Source: Theristus sp. LFF4_11 (lineage: Eukaryota; Nematoda; Chromadorea; Monhysterida; Xyalidae). From it: a stretch of DNA of 64,000 nucleotides. The position numbers were made by a program, and so were the translations under genes. The stretch spans positions 1 to 64,000 of the forward strand of contig JASANC010004792.1 of NCBI GenBank assembly GCA_030248135.1, given 5' to 3'. Positions within the stretch are counted from its first letter, which is position 1; every line of letters begins with the position of its first letter. The notes beneath the pieces are model-generated. The model did no database searches. It had not been told where the DNA came from and saw only the letters and a program-made list of their open reading frames with translations. Positions 35,011 through 47,000 of this stretch are shown piece after piece.

Positions 35011-38000
35011 TCAACAGAATCTCACATCCGGCGGGAGTGGGGCGCCATTTCTAATCGGCGACATCTTCACCACCGCAGCGGGTGCGGACTCATTCGCGCG
35101 CGATATGCGGCGCGCGTACTGTGCATCGGTGTGATTGTTGTTGTAGTGTAACGCCTTTGCGATCGACGTTCGCGCCCGACCGCGACGCGACAATAGCAAT
35201 CTGAAATGGTTTGTTTCTTCTTCTGAAGTTTACTTAGAAGGCAGCGTATTGGACTGTGTTATATGTTTTCAATAAAAACTAGACCAACTTTGCTCGGCTG
35301 TTTTGCATGCACGTGACGCCGGTCGCAACGTAGATCAACGGGTTCACGGAAGAGGAAATCGCCATCAACACCGTTGAGAGGGTCGGCAGCAACTGGTTGA
35401 CCGGCTCGTTTTGAATGATCTGTGATGAAATTTGAAACAAAAAAAACACTTTTCGTCGTGCGATCATGCCGGAAACATTCGCCAACCTTGTGGCCTGGTG
35501 GTAGCGCGTCTGTGTGCGTATGAGGGATTGAGCCCCGCCGAGGGGTGCATAGGGATAGGCAATTCTGACAAAATGACAAAGAAAACTCGATGGGCGCCCT
35601 ACTCGACGGCCTTCTGTACGCTTTTCTGAGTTACATAGCCCTCCGTGGCTCCACAACATCGCTGAAATCCCCAACACCACCAACATCAGCAGCAACCAAC
35701 CAACCAACCTAATCTCGTCACTCATTTCCACTCGTTTCTAATCTCGGCCAAAAAAACAAACAAACTGCATTACACAAAAACCGACCAACCAGCAGCAGCT
35801 CGTAGAGGAAAAGCGAGTGAAACGCGACGAACAGCGTGACGATCGTGCAGATCGCCAGTGCGGCGCGTTGCTCGCGATTGCGGGCCCGGGCCGTCGACCC
35901 GCGACCGACCCGTTTCAGGTGCCGAATCGTGCGACGCGCACGCCACAACGTGACGAGAATGACGAGATTGAGGACGGTCAGGATGACCAGTGGAATGGCG
36001 TTGAAGAACACGAGGGTGCTGATCAGGTTGATCTTGCGGTAAATGGCGTTCATTGCGAGCTGTGTCGGTCTGAAAGTGGCGCCGAAAACTTGAAAACGTG
36101 GAAAACGAAACTTGAAATGATTCACGTAACGTTTCACTTAACGAGTCACGCAACGCTTCACGAAATGTTTCATGTAATGTTTTTACGTTTCACGAGCAAT
36201 TGGTCATCTTGAAAAAATGCCGCCAACGACTTACAAAACCGCCAACGTTCCATTGATGATCAGCAATTCGTATTCGAAGAACTTCGGACAGCGTACGACA
36301 AAGGTCGCCACGAGGATGCCAATAATGAGCAATGCCACTTTCTGCTGTGTGTCGTGCACGTGCGAGTGAAATGGATGCGACGTTTTCCAGTGTCTGCAAT
36401 TGGTTTTTTTAATGTTGAACATCTTTTAAGTTAACTGACTGGATTTCAAATTTTAAATGTGAAGTTGAAGTTGAAGCAAGGTATAAAATTCAATATTCAA
36501 AAATCTACCGTTCAAACACTAGCTGGCAGAGTTTGGCTCCAAAATCCTTTTGGGTTAACTGGATCTCGATGACATCAGATTTTGCCACTCTTAATTGTAC
36601 TAAAACTGCTTGGCCAATCAATCGCCATGCGTACACAAAACTTCAAATCCAGCCAATCAGCGCTCGACTTGACGAACCTGTGCGCGGTGAGGGCAACCAC
36701 GAGGTACATGTGTGCGGTGTCCGCTACTGCAGCCGCATGCTCAAGCGGATATTTCAGCACTCGATAATACAACGCGCACATTGCTGACGTGTTGTCCGTG
36801 CTTTTGCGTTTGTACTGAAGGAAGAAAAAGCAGCACACTGAAATTGTTAGAGGGCATTCATGAAGTAATATTTAGGGACCGCGTAGCTATGTTTCAACAC
36901 AGCTACGCGTCGCGTCACCAAATGCTGCTTTAGTTCAACATGAACATGTAAAGCGGCATTCATGGAGCTTGAAGCGCTAGCGCAGCGTCACGTCACGCAG
37001 CGTCCACTTCACTACGCATTCATGAAGCAGTAACAGCGCAGCTTCACTCACACTAAACTGACGCCTGCCTGCGCGTCATCGCGCGCAAGTGTATGAACAG
37101 GCTTAATGTAAGCGCTCGCTTTTCTGCGAGTGGAAAACCACAGTGCAATGGTTTTTTAATGAAAATACAGGTATTAGACCGCAATCATCAAGGCACATAG
37201 ACAAAACTTCCTAATTTGCTGAATGACCCTATACTTGCACACAGTCACAAACAAACACACAGGCACACACAACCGGTGGACACGCGCTGGACAACTGTTA
37301 TGTCTTACACCTGTACAGTCGAACTCTAAATTATAAGGAATCAGCTGATTGGTTATTATTGATCACGTGATGCATGCTTTCTGTGCAGAAATTGCTGTGG
37401 GGCGGACTTTGATTTGCACAGAAAGCATGCATCACGTGATCACCAACCAATCAGCTGATTCCCTATAATGTAGAGTTTGACTGTATTTGTAAGCCTTTGT
37501 GCCTGTCCAACATTCAGTTATAACATACCGTAAAGTCTTGCATATAAGGTTCCTCCCACTTATAAGACCCCCACCCAAAAATGGGCGGAGTGTCACACGG
37601 TGGGAAACTAAAAAAATTCAAAATTTTGACTTGGTCGAAATCCCGTTCCGTTTATAAGGCCCGGACTTCCTAATCTTTGCTTTATAAGACCTCCTCCCAC
37701 TTATAAGGTTGTCACACAAAATTCCACTTTTTTCAGAAATTTTTGATTTTGAAATTTATATAAGGAGACCTTATATGCAAGACTTTACGGTAAGTGCACA
37801 GTGTTCAGACCAGAACTATACCTCGCAAAACGTCGGAGTTACCAGCGGCAACGTGAACAACAACTGAAAACAGTCGAACAGACACAACGCCATCAGAAAC
37901 ACCCGGATGGCGCCGCTGCGGTGCTGGTTGCACCTGCAAATACGCGTTTTTATATACCGACGAATTTCAAAACAAGCTGATAATATTTGGTTAAGCCGAC

Positions 38001-38904
38001 ACTGAAATGCCTGAATGGTCAAGTTTAAAAAAACGTTGAACTGGCCAGATGGATTTGGTGACGTTGATTCAGTTTTGGCACAAAGGAAGAAGAACGCGGA
38101 TCTTTCTAAAGCGATCTGAAGCTGACCGACCAAACGACCAATCAGCGAACAACACTAAAAAAAGAAGCATCAACCAATAATCCACTGATCGCTAAAGACC
38201 CGTTCATGCTGACGTATTGTACAGGGTGAGCCTAAAAATGATTCCAATTCTAAAATGCTTTCACTGGCTTGTGCTGAAGTGTTTCAAGCTGCATCTCTTG
38301 TGACTACGGGTGGTAACCAAAGAAAAATGTCTTTCTACCAGTACATAAAGCCACAGCAAAAAAACAACAAGGATCATTTAGTAAAACCCAAAAGCAAAAA
38401 ACAAGAAGGAACATTTAGCAAAACAAATTTTGCTTCGTTAACACCGGTAGCCAAGCCACAAGAAAACGTTTGGACAAAAAGAAAAGTTCGGAAACCGATT
38501 TTCAGTGTGCCGTGTGCCTCTGACGCATACGGATCATTGGAGAATACACACGTGAACGTCGTCAGCATGAGCTGGCCTTAAACCTCAACCCCAAACCCGA
38601 ACCCGAACCTCGCAATGTAGACCGTTGCACCAACGTTGATCGCAATGCCGCCGAGGCAGATCGGCGTCAACGCGTAGATGTGGATGTGCGCCACCAGACT
38701 GTGATAGCGAAGCGCCTGGCGAACCAGTTCCAGCGAGTAAGCCGCGTTATCCGTCGGAATAATCGACGACAATGAGCGATTCGTGTCCGAAGTCGCTGGC
38801 GAAGTGTTCAGCAACATTTTTTCCTTGTGTTCACGACACGCTGCAAACAATTTCTTAATCGTTTGTTCCATTCTTGGTTTCCATTGAAATTGTGTACATT
38901 CCAT
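35011..38904 (-). CDS. Class A peptide-type GPCR (FMRFamide-receptor-like)
   Basis: Seven exons, 38904-38609, 37933-37822, 36814-36678, 36393-36235, 36069-35790, 35419-35289 and 35200-35011, join with fully consistent phases into 434 residues. The N-terminus has NTS and NRS glycosylation sites. TM1 is about residues 72-97. TM2 holds the conserved Asp (LCLFDCFQLL). TM3 ends VVALTAHR, with AHR in place of DRY. TM4 is followed by PKFFEYELL, typical of FMRFamide-receptor-like proteins. TM5 and TM6 flank a basic third loop (RRTIRHLKR). TM7 carries NPLIY, and a 60-residue Arg-rich tail ends in Cys. The ligand is unknown; the kinin-like precursors 8-17 kb away are on the other strand and give no proof of pairing. 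ATG 38904 is the furthest upstream start, and 38868 is possible. Confidence 0.87.
36845..36940. repeat. GGGCATTCATGAA hairpin MITE, diverged copy
   Basis: GGGCATTCATGAAGTAATATTT, ACCGCGTAGCTATGTTT and a mirrored half lie in the GPCR intron between TM2 and TM3. Cleaner copies are at 40693-40775 and 45685-45772. Further CATTCATG pieces to about 37050 suggest a second broken copy. Confidence 0.6.
37314..37485. mobile_element. Hairpin MITE, TACAGTC family, best copy
   Basis: A near-perfect palindrome of 172 bp runs from TACAGTCGAACTCTA to TAGAGTTTGACTGTA. The stem includes AATCAGCTGATTGGTT and ATCACGTGATGCATGC. TA ends suggest Tc1/mariner-type mobilisation. It lies in the GPCR intron between TM2 and TM3. 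Confidence 0.88.
37526..37792 (+). mobile_element. MITE, CCGTAAAGTCTTGC family, copy 1
   Basis: A 267-bp element has TA-flanked inverted ends, TACCGTAAAGTCTTGCATAT and the mirrored ATATGCAAGACTTTACGGTA. The inside repeats CCCACTTATAAG-type blocks. A second full copy in the opposite orientation is at 44908-45189, and decayed pieces are near 27136 and 40150-40290. Its right end is 28 bp from the TM2-exon donor of the GPCR. Confidence 0.9.
38220..38300 (+). repeat. Solo end of the mariner-type element
   Basis: ACAGGGTGAGCCTAAAA, followed by a TTTCACTGGCTTGTG stretch, parallels the left end of 15699-16611. No matching right end was found nearby. It lies in the first GPCR intron. Confidence 0.55.
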
Positions 38905-41641
38905 TGATTAGTTCCATTCAAGAAATTTGAACCAAAAAAAATTGGGTTGCCTCAAGCTTTTTGAATGGTGTATATTGAGCTGACAATGGAACCAACAATG
39001 GAATGGAACACGAAGAATGGAACTAACCGTGGAACCTAGCAGTAGAATAGTCCTTTCAGCGTGGTTTATCGGATTTACTCAGACAACAAATCCCTTTCTC
39101 TGCGTAAAAACCATTTTTGGCCTGCTTCTCAAAACGGTTAGAGATCACTGAAAAGAAACAGAAATTGTTGAGATATTCTTGATTAAAAACCTTTTTTGTT
39201 CCATAAGCCGCATCTTATCTATGCCCAGATCCCAAAACGACAGGACTTCGGTGACGCATGGAACTGATATCGAAACGATGGGTAGATAATTGACAAATGA
39301 ATTATTTATATGAGGTCATGTGTCAGAAGAGTTTACTGAGCGGCTTTTCAAAAAAATGTGTAGCAATGATCGGATGTGGAAGCAGAAGAAACACGCTGCT
39401 TTTTCCGCAGGAATAAAAATAAACGCACGATTTTACATAAAGAGAGTTACGGATTTGAAAAGGAAATGAAACTGCGTGGTTTCGTAACAACAGAAGTGTA
39501 AAAAACGAGCCGAAAAAACATATGAGCCAAAACAAGCGTTTCGATTGCAAAAACACAATAAAAATAATGATGTTTTTGTTTTCAGTTTTTTCCTGCAACT
39601 TCAATTTCACTGTTTTTATACATCCAATGACAAAAAAACGAAGAAAAACGGGCTGTCTCAGGATATCCGCCCCTGATCCGGCAACAAGTCCGGTACTGTA
39701 TCAGAATTAAATTTTTCATTGTTGTACAATGTAGTGTTGTCTTTCTTATTGAACGTGCGTCGCAAGATGCGTTTGCACGCATAGGGCTGCGCGGCAATTT
39801 CAAATCAGCAAAATTAAATGTAATCGGACGCAGAATTTTGCAAATAAGCGGAACGCTGTATACTAATTAGAATATTTTGTCACGAAATAAAATGATTTTA
39901 AATCACACAACATCATTCAACATTTAGTGGACTGGAGAACAACAGACATTACAGGGAAACGGGTCACGTTAAATGGGAGATTACGGATAATTACAGTGTC
40001 CATTAATTACAAAATAATTACAAAATAATTACAAAATAATTACAAATAAAATAACAATAATCACCCATCACCCGCACTTTTTTAAAAATGTAGACAACGG
40101 TTTCCGCAACAAAAATTTGAAGCAAAACAAAATAGACTGTAAAGAGGTTCGACCTTACAAATGATGGTGTAGGAATTTGACCAAATCAAAATTTTGAATT
40201 TTTTTGGCTTCTCTTCTCGCCGTGTGACACTTTTTGGGTGGGGGGGGGGGGGGTCTTATAAGTGGGAGAAACTTTATATGGAATTTATATGGAATACTAA
40301 GGTGGAATTATGCCTGCATCCGCTGTCAGCTTCGCTCGCGAATGGGCATGATAAGTTAGATAGAAGTCCTGTCTTTATGTTTATCACTATATGTACAATG
40401 TAATTTTCATTGCGTGATTCTATATTTCAATTATTTTGGAAAACAACGGCAACTAACAAAACAGTTAAAAGCACCTGTTCCAGGTTCAGCCTGATCGACT
40501 GAGCGTTGTCTTGTTAATGCAAGAACAAGAATGTGTATATAACAAATTGTTTATTCATTTTTGCATCGTAGTTGCATTTTTCTGAAAATTGTAGTATTGC
40601 ATTAAACTGCTGATTATGAAATCAAGGACATTAAAAATTGCGAATGTGCAGTCCTACTATTAAACTCTCAACAAAACAAAAAAAACACTGAAGGGGCATT
40701 CATGAACTGTATTTAGTGACCGCGTAGCTATGTTTTAGTCACGCGTCACTGAATACTGCTTCATAAATGCCGCTTAAGGAAAAGCTCTGAAGTAGAATGA
40801 ACGAAACACAGCATATCGCCAGTCATAGTTCCGCTCAGACTTTCTTCAACTGTGTTCCTTCTTACTTGAAAAGTTCCTCTAACAATATTTCTCTTTCATG
40901 CACCAAATTTGCGTGACCCCCATTGTGAAAGTTGTTGCGTCTTGTAAAAAACAAGACCGTTTCTGAGTCCAATTATTTTTTTGTTCACTGTGTTCGACGC
41001 AGATTTCGGAAAATCTGTAAAAACTCACGTTATTCTTAGCTGAAACTTGAGTTACAGGCAATCCACTTGATAAAACGATAGGATGAAAGAGCTCTCAAGC
41101 TCCGGAGAGTCACAATTTGATGGCCGTAGAAGAAATGAAAGTTTTAAAAGGGTACTATTAATTGTGAACGGAATTACAGTATAATATCGTAAGACAACAA
41201 CGCTGCTAATGGCTCAGAGTGTTCAAAACGAAGAGTACCGGTACATGTTGTGTTTTATTTAGAAAGAAACTTATAAAAAACCACAGTACAAACTACAAAG
41301 TGCAAACCCGCGTTATCCCGTGACCGTTGCAGAGCAGACCGGAAACAAGTGAAAGGTCCCATTGGGATGAGCATATTGTGCGAGTGTTGCTGATGATATG
41401 CATGTGCTTGTTTTAACGGAAAATGAGAAAAAAACGGCCGGTGTTTTCCTTGTGTGAAATGGGCGCTCTGGTTTGTTTTGCGTGTCATTTTTATCTTTTT
41501 TCTCGGCTAACCAACACACACATGGAGCAAAATAATTGAAACTTAGTTTACGCGAAAAAAGGCAAAACGCCGCTCTGAAAACCATCAGTGAGCTCCAATT
41601 GGATTGTTTTTGGAAAACAAAAAAACATTTTTCTGGAGATA
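38905..41641. other. Intergenic, repeat-rich
   Basis: Holds a short tandem run of ATTACAAAATA units at about 40009-40052, a decayed CCGTAAAG-family MITE at about 40150-40290 with an 18-G run, and a hairpin MITE at 40693-40775. No gene is supported. Confidence 0.55.
40693..40775. mobile_element. GGGGCATTCATGAA hairpin MITE
   Basis: An ~83-bp palindrome runs from GGGGCATTCATGAACTG to CTTCATAAATGCCGC. The inner stem is GTGACCGCGTAGCTATG against the mirrored TAGTCACGCGTCAC. Confidence 0.75.
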
Positions 41642-43147
41642 TTATCGCTGGTCTGGGCGGTTTTCGTGCAGGATTTGTTCCGTGACTGCGTGCTTCAAAG
41701 ACATACACTGTACTGTAACTGCAATCGAGGAGAACTTTTTTTTTAAATTTTTTTTGCTCGGTTATTACACGCAGAAAAGTTTTTAAGGTTGAAATTTTTA
41801 TTCACAGAACAACATAATCACAAATATAGGCGATCGAAAAACAAGCCGCTGGAAGGGAGCATGGTTTTACTTTGTATTGTCAACTCAAGTCACAGAAAAT
41901 TGCGCAAAAATCACGCCACTTTAGCGGATTGTAACATATGTACTGTAGCATCCACTAAAACACGGACCGGTATTGTCACCCGAACATTCATACCATGCGC
42001 AACCGTGTGCACGTTCACACTGACGCTCCGACAAACGCCAACAGGCTGAAAAATACACAGGGTCATCCGCAAGTAACCGTGGTGCCAATTTTTGCTTTGT
42101 CGGAAGTGGCACGGTCAAACCCACCCGCAAATGAAATGCACACCATGAACGGGGGGGGGGAGCGCAAAATTTGAAAACCAAAAACAAAATTGTTATCATC
42201 TTTTTTGGTTCTGCGACTCAATTCGCGCATAGAAATGTAAGCAGCTTCAAAAGACGCGAGAACTCAAAATTGGGAAGTGAATCGACTTCCTGAGTCTGTA
42301 CGGCTAAGAGTCACTAAGGGCTATTTTGAATTGCCGCATCAACACATGAAACTGATTTCCACCACACGTCTGGCAAAAACAAACGCATTCAGTCGCAGGA
42401 CTGAAAAAAATAAACACTATAACTTTTTTCGACTGGATGGACAGCATCCGTTCGCATGCACGCGTGGAAACAGCTGCCCGGCGCTGGCAGCAGCAACGGG
42501 CAAACGGTCGACCAGTGACAGCCGGCATGCGCCTCGCAACTGGACTGCGTTTTGTAGCGGTTGCAGGCTGTGCGACACGAAAACAGGCTCATTTTTGTAT
42601 GTTTTTGGTGTTTGAAAACGTGCCAGGTTCAGTTTGCAGGCACGAAACACACAACTTTTGGGGTTTTTGACGTGTTTTTTTCAAGTATCTCAAATGTTTG
42701 ACGAAAAAATGGCTGTTTCGACACGCTAAAGATGGTTTCCGGTGTCCTATGTCCTGTGTCACACTGTTCCGTTACACAGGAATAAAAGTGTCGAGAAGGC
42801 TGAGTGTGGTGTTGCCTTTTTTATTTCCGGAACGCCACTAGACAGGATGCCACGCGGGACACCAGGTGGAAGGCCACCGGACACCCTGAACGGACACCTT
42901 TTTTAGCGCATAGTCAGTCGTTGGTTGGTTGTGCTGCCCAATGAAAGGGCTAAACAATTTTTTTCAACAAGTTGATCGTTGGTTTCAATTCTGTCACTTC
43001 TAAAGTTTTGGCTTTGACTTGACTTTGTTATTACCAGCTGGCGATACTTGACGCCACAAATGACGCCAATTTTTTCTGACCTGGCGATCCGTCGACAAGA
43101 AGACCAAAAATCAGCAAAGCTATGATTGACGAGCCAGTAAATGTCAT
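41642..43147 (-). CDS. Small secreted protein with two six-cysteine modules
   Basis: Four exons, 43147-43081, 42567-42424, 42045-41944 and 41718-41642, all joined in phase 1, give 129 residues. The first exon is a signal peptide (MTFTGSSIIALLIFGLLVDG). Exons 2 and 3 each begin with two bases completing a codon before Cys and each encode one module. Module 1 spacing is C-x8-C-x5-C-x5-C-x9-C-x3-C; module 2 is C-x7-C-x5-C-x4-C-x7-C-x3-C. Both keep G-C-x-W and C-F-x2-C, so they are homologous. Exon 4 gives a short tail with one more Cys. I do not recognise the domain; it is not the ShK pattern. The even Cys number per module suggests three disulfides each. Function is unknown. The exon-2 donor could be 42418 instead of 42424. 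Confidence 0.72.
42199..42408 (+). mobile_element. MITE (CTGCGACTCAAT family) between the Cys-rich exons
   Basis: Ends are TTTTTTGGTTCTGCGACTCA and GCATTCAGTCGCAGGACTGA, an inverted pair. One end begins about 10 bases from the exon-2 donor of the Cys-rich gene. The body shares GAGTCACTAAGGG-like sequence with the copy at 29701-29925. Confidence 0.75.
42724..42911. mobile_element. MITE with CGCTAAA...GGTGTCC ends
   Basis: Left end CGCTAAAGATGGTTTCCGGT and right end ACGGACACCTTTTTTAGCG are inverted. Inside, GTGTCC and GGACAC units repeat. It lies in the first intron of the Cys-rich gene. A second copy is at about 47694-48051. Confidence 0.65.
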
Positions 43148-44030
43148 GGTATCAAACAACATAATCGGTTTTGATAGAAAAAAGACAGTTGCAAACTGGG
43201 TGTTTTTGCTTAGAGTCCAGGCCACAAATAAGTTGCCCACCGCTCGTAGCAAATTACATGCACAGAATATGTGTGGGCAGCAGACCATTTTTTTATCATT
43301 TATGTTGCCGAAAATGTCACAAAAAAGTTGATCACACTTCCGCAATTTCAAAAACCGCCCACGTCTGTCGTTGCAAAACGAACCGAACGACGGTTTTTCA
43401 AAAATTATAAACAAAGTTAAAACGTCTTTTGCGAAAAAAAATGCTGAAGGAACACGACCATACGTGTTCTTTTTGAAAAGTGTAAAACTATGGTGTGTTC
43501 CGTGCATGTGCTTCCATACACTTTTGCTTACTTGTTTGTTTGGTTTTTCAGTGAAAACAAATGTTACGAAGTTACGATTTGCAAATGTTGACTTTTTGAG
43601 CAACATGTTACGAATTGCGGTTGGTTCAGCGACTCAAAGCTTTCGTACGCAAGAAAGTTAGCACATACATGTACATGTTTGTACGTAACGGGACAAGGCA
43701 CTGTACGCCAATTTTGAATGGTCGCAACTACCATGAGACTGACAATGAGTCGCGTAACACAACAAAAGCGATTACTGACACCTGTTCACTGTTTTCAAAC
43801 GCCGTTCTAAGAGTTCTCCTAGTTTATTGCCAGAAAACGACACTTTTTCTGATGATAAGGGGAATAAAGTACAGGGGAACGGAGAGATGCAAATCAACGC
43901 ATATGGCACACAGTGCGCTCTTCTGTTTATTTGATAAAGAAAAAGTTGTGCTCGCTTAAACATCAGCTGTTTTCCAATAGTGAAACGGGTTTCGGCGACA
44001 AAAGAAGTTCGAGGAATTTCACGAACAAAC

Positions 44031-47000
44031 ATGTACCTGCTCTCATTCCTGTTCTGTATTTCACTGCTGCTCTTTTTCCTCTATCGCAGCCTGCTGAAGC
44101 TGCCTGAGAAACACCTGCAACTGCTGGAAGCCAGCGGCCACAGTGTGCGCATGTACCCGATCGTCGGCATCTTGCCGCATTTGCACGGACGCAGCACGCT
44201 TGGTTGGTTGGGGCAATTGTGGACAAGTTGGGAGGGGGGTGTGAGGTTTGGTGCCTTGGGTATGTCCGCGGTATGCGTTTTAGGCATTTGTTTGTGTCAA
44301 CCCACTTCCACAGAACACCCCATGAAATCCTATTCGTGTATTGAAATGACAAAAAAATGACATTACACCGGGTGCACACTTTTAGTCGTTTCGTTGCTTT
44401 TTTTGCGAATCTGTGTGCATTATTTCGAAATCTGTATATTTATGAAGAATGCTGTCGAATCGTTGACCAATGGCATCGACAGCATCCATCGCCACTGGTC
44501 TTCTACGCATTCAAACGATGCGGCCTTCACGTGTACAAGGCGGAACAGATTGAGGTATGCACAACCAAACGGTCGGCGTTTTGTTTACCTTTCAGTCAAA
44601 TCAAACTGTTGACTTCTTCGTTGACTAATTGCGCAAAGAGTTTGCTCTTGTTAAAATGCTCCCAAGCAAGTCATTTTTTTGGTTGCATTGCAGGCGATTT
44701 TGAAGTCGCGCACGAACATCACAAAAGCGCAACCGCACTACGGTTTTCTTGAGTGTTGGCTCGGCAAGGGACTCTTGACCAGGTAGTGTAGTCAAGCAAA
44801 ATATCAACGTGTCGATACATCTAATATTTTCAGAACTTTATCGACAGTCTATTCATTTGTTTCGGCGATTTGTTTTGGCTTTTGAGCATGCATTTCATTC
44901 TTCAATATACCGTAAAGTCTTGCATATAAGGTCTCCTTATACAAATTTGAAAATCAAAGAACTTTTGAAAAAGTGGAATTTTGTGTGACAACCTTATAAG
45001 TGGGAGGAGCCAGGTCTTATTAAACGAGGTCTATAGAAGATTAGGAAGTTCCGGCCTTACAAACGGGGTGCGCTTTCGACCAAGTCAACTTTTTGAATTT
45101 CTTGGTTTCCCGCGGTGTGACACTCCGCCCACTTTTGCGTGGGGGTCTTATAAGTGGGAGGAACCTTATATATGCAAGACGTTACGGTATTTCTTGCGCA
45201 CGCAGCACCGGCGACCAATGGCAGCGTGACCGCAGACTGCTGACACCCGGCTTCCACTACGAGATCCTCACACGCGCACGAACTGACCAGCTGGCTGCAC
45301 CGGAGGATTGGGCGAATGGCGACCGAACATTCGAGAAGCGTAAAGAGTGTCACGCTCGATGCGTGCACGGTGTTCACACTGTCGGCGCTGGACATCATTT
45401 GTGGTGGGACATTTCGGATTGATTTGGTTGCTGATTACGGTATACAATTTACAGTTTACCTTTACATTGTTCCTTTTTAGTTTACACTAAAACTAAAAAC
45501 GGAACAGCTGAGAACCTGGAACTGATCTGTTCAGTTTTGCATTTTGATTTGAATGTACATTTGTACTGAGTGGCTGATTGTTTTTCATTGGACACGTTTT
45601 ATGAGCTAAATTTTGTCGGTCGGTTTTAAAAAATAATGTCATTGAAACTGCAATGAGAATTCCGAAGAAACATTGCACGATGATCGATATTCATGAAGCA
45701 GTATTTAATGACGCGTACCTGTGTTAAAATATAGCTACGCGGTCACTAAATAGTGCTTCATGAATGCCCCTTGACACTCCAGAAACGTCGATGGGTCGTC
45801 GGCTGGACTGTCTGAACGACCAAAATGATGGTCCACATTCGGATTATTTTGCGGCGATCAAGTTTTTCGGTTGGTCAACGATGGAACGCTTGGGGCGTCC
45901 GTGGCTGACACCGGATTGGGTGTATTACCGAACGGAGCAGGGCAAACAGTTGCTGCGACATTTGAAGGTGCTCCATGCGTTCACGGAGAAGGTAATAATA
46001 GGACCAGATTTGTTTGGTTGGTTTTTAAGTTTTTTTGTTAACTTTTTTAAATCGAAACTTTTCAGCAATGTTTTGTTGTTGGCTTTAAGATGTAACATCT
46101 TGAACCACCCAATGTAGAAACCAATAAGTGAACCAAAAAAAACCAGCGGAACGAGGATATAAACCCACGATAAACAAGATTCACCACTTTGCCAGGTGAT
46201 TACCGAGAAAGAACGGCAACTTGAGAACACCGACACAAACGCCACCGCAGTTGCAAACGAGCAATGTCGCGAGACTGACTGGACGTCAAAGAAACATCGG
46301 CCAGCGCTGCTTGATCTGCTGTTGAGTCTGAAACAGCAAGGCTTGCTGACGAGACAGCAAGTCCGCGAGCAAGTCGACACGTTCATGTTTGAGGTGAAAT
46401 GTTAAGGCGCTTCAAGTTTTTAAGCTTGAATGCTTCATTGGCACTAAGAATCGTTTCAGATTCACATTAAGATTTAGATTCCTTTTATTTCAACGCACAA
46501 AAGTGTTGGCATTTCAGGGGCACGACACAACATCGACGGCGCTGATATTCGCTTGCTACTGCATGGCGATCGAGGCACAACATCAGAAGAACGTGCAACA
46601 AGAATTGGATGAGGTTTTAGGTGATATGCGGATGTTTTGAATCTTCGGTTTTTAATAGCGCAGGTCGGGTCAGCAGAGTTCATCTGGTTTGGATTGAACA
46701 AAAAACCTTGGAATCGAAAAACGAATGTCAAAAAGAACAAAACAACAAAGAAATTTTGACAACTTTCTGCTCCTGGAAGGTCCATCATTCGACGGTGAAA
46801 TCACGATGGAGCATTTGACGAAGCTTGTGCTGTTGGAGCGTTGCATCAAGGAGTCGCAACGATTGTATCCCGCTGTGCCAGCCATTGCACGGCGAATCGA
46901 AGAGGACATTGAAATCGGTTGGTCGTAAAAAGGTATTTTTTGGCGTTTTTTTCATCAATGGTTTGGTTGCTTTTACATGTATGACATACAGTCCGACTGA

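Noticed and set aside
35011..38904. GPCR as the kinin receptor for the nearby precursors
   Set aside because: Its PKFFEYE and TM features look FMRFamide-receptor-like rather than leucokinin-receptor-like; closeness alone is not evidence.
43148..43606. Upstream part of a 191-codon minus-strand frame
   Set aside because: Only the last section is used, as the signal-peptide exon of the Cys-rich gene; the upstream part has no motif and a plain intergenic composition.
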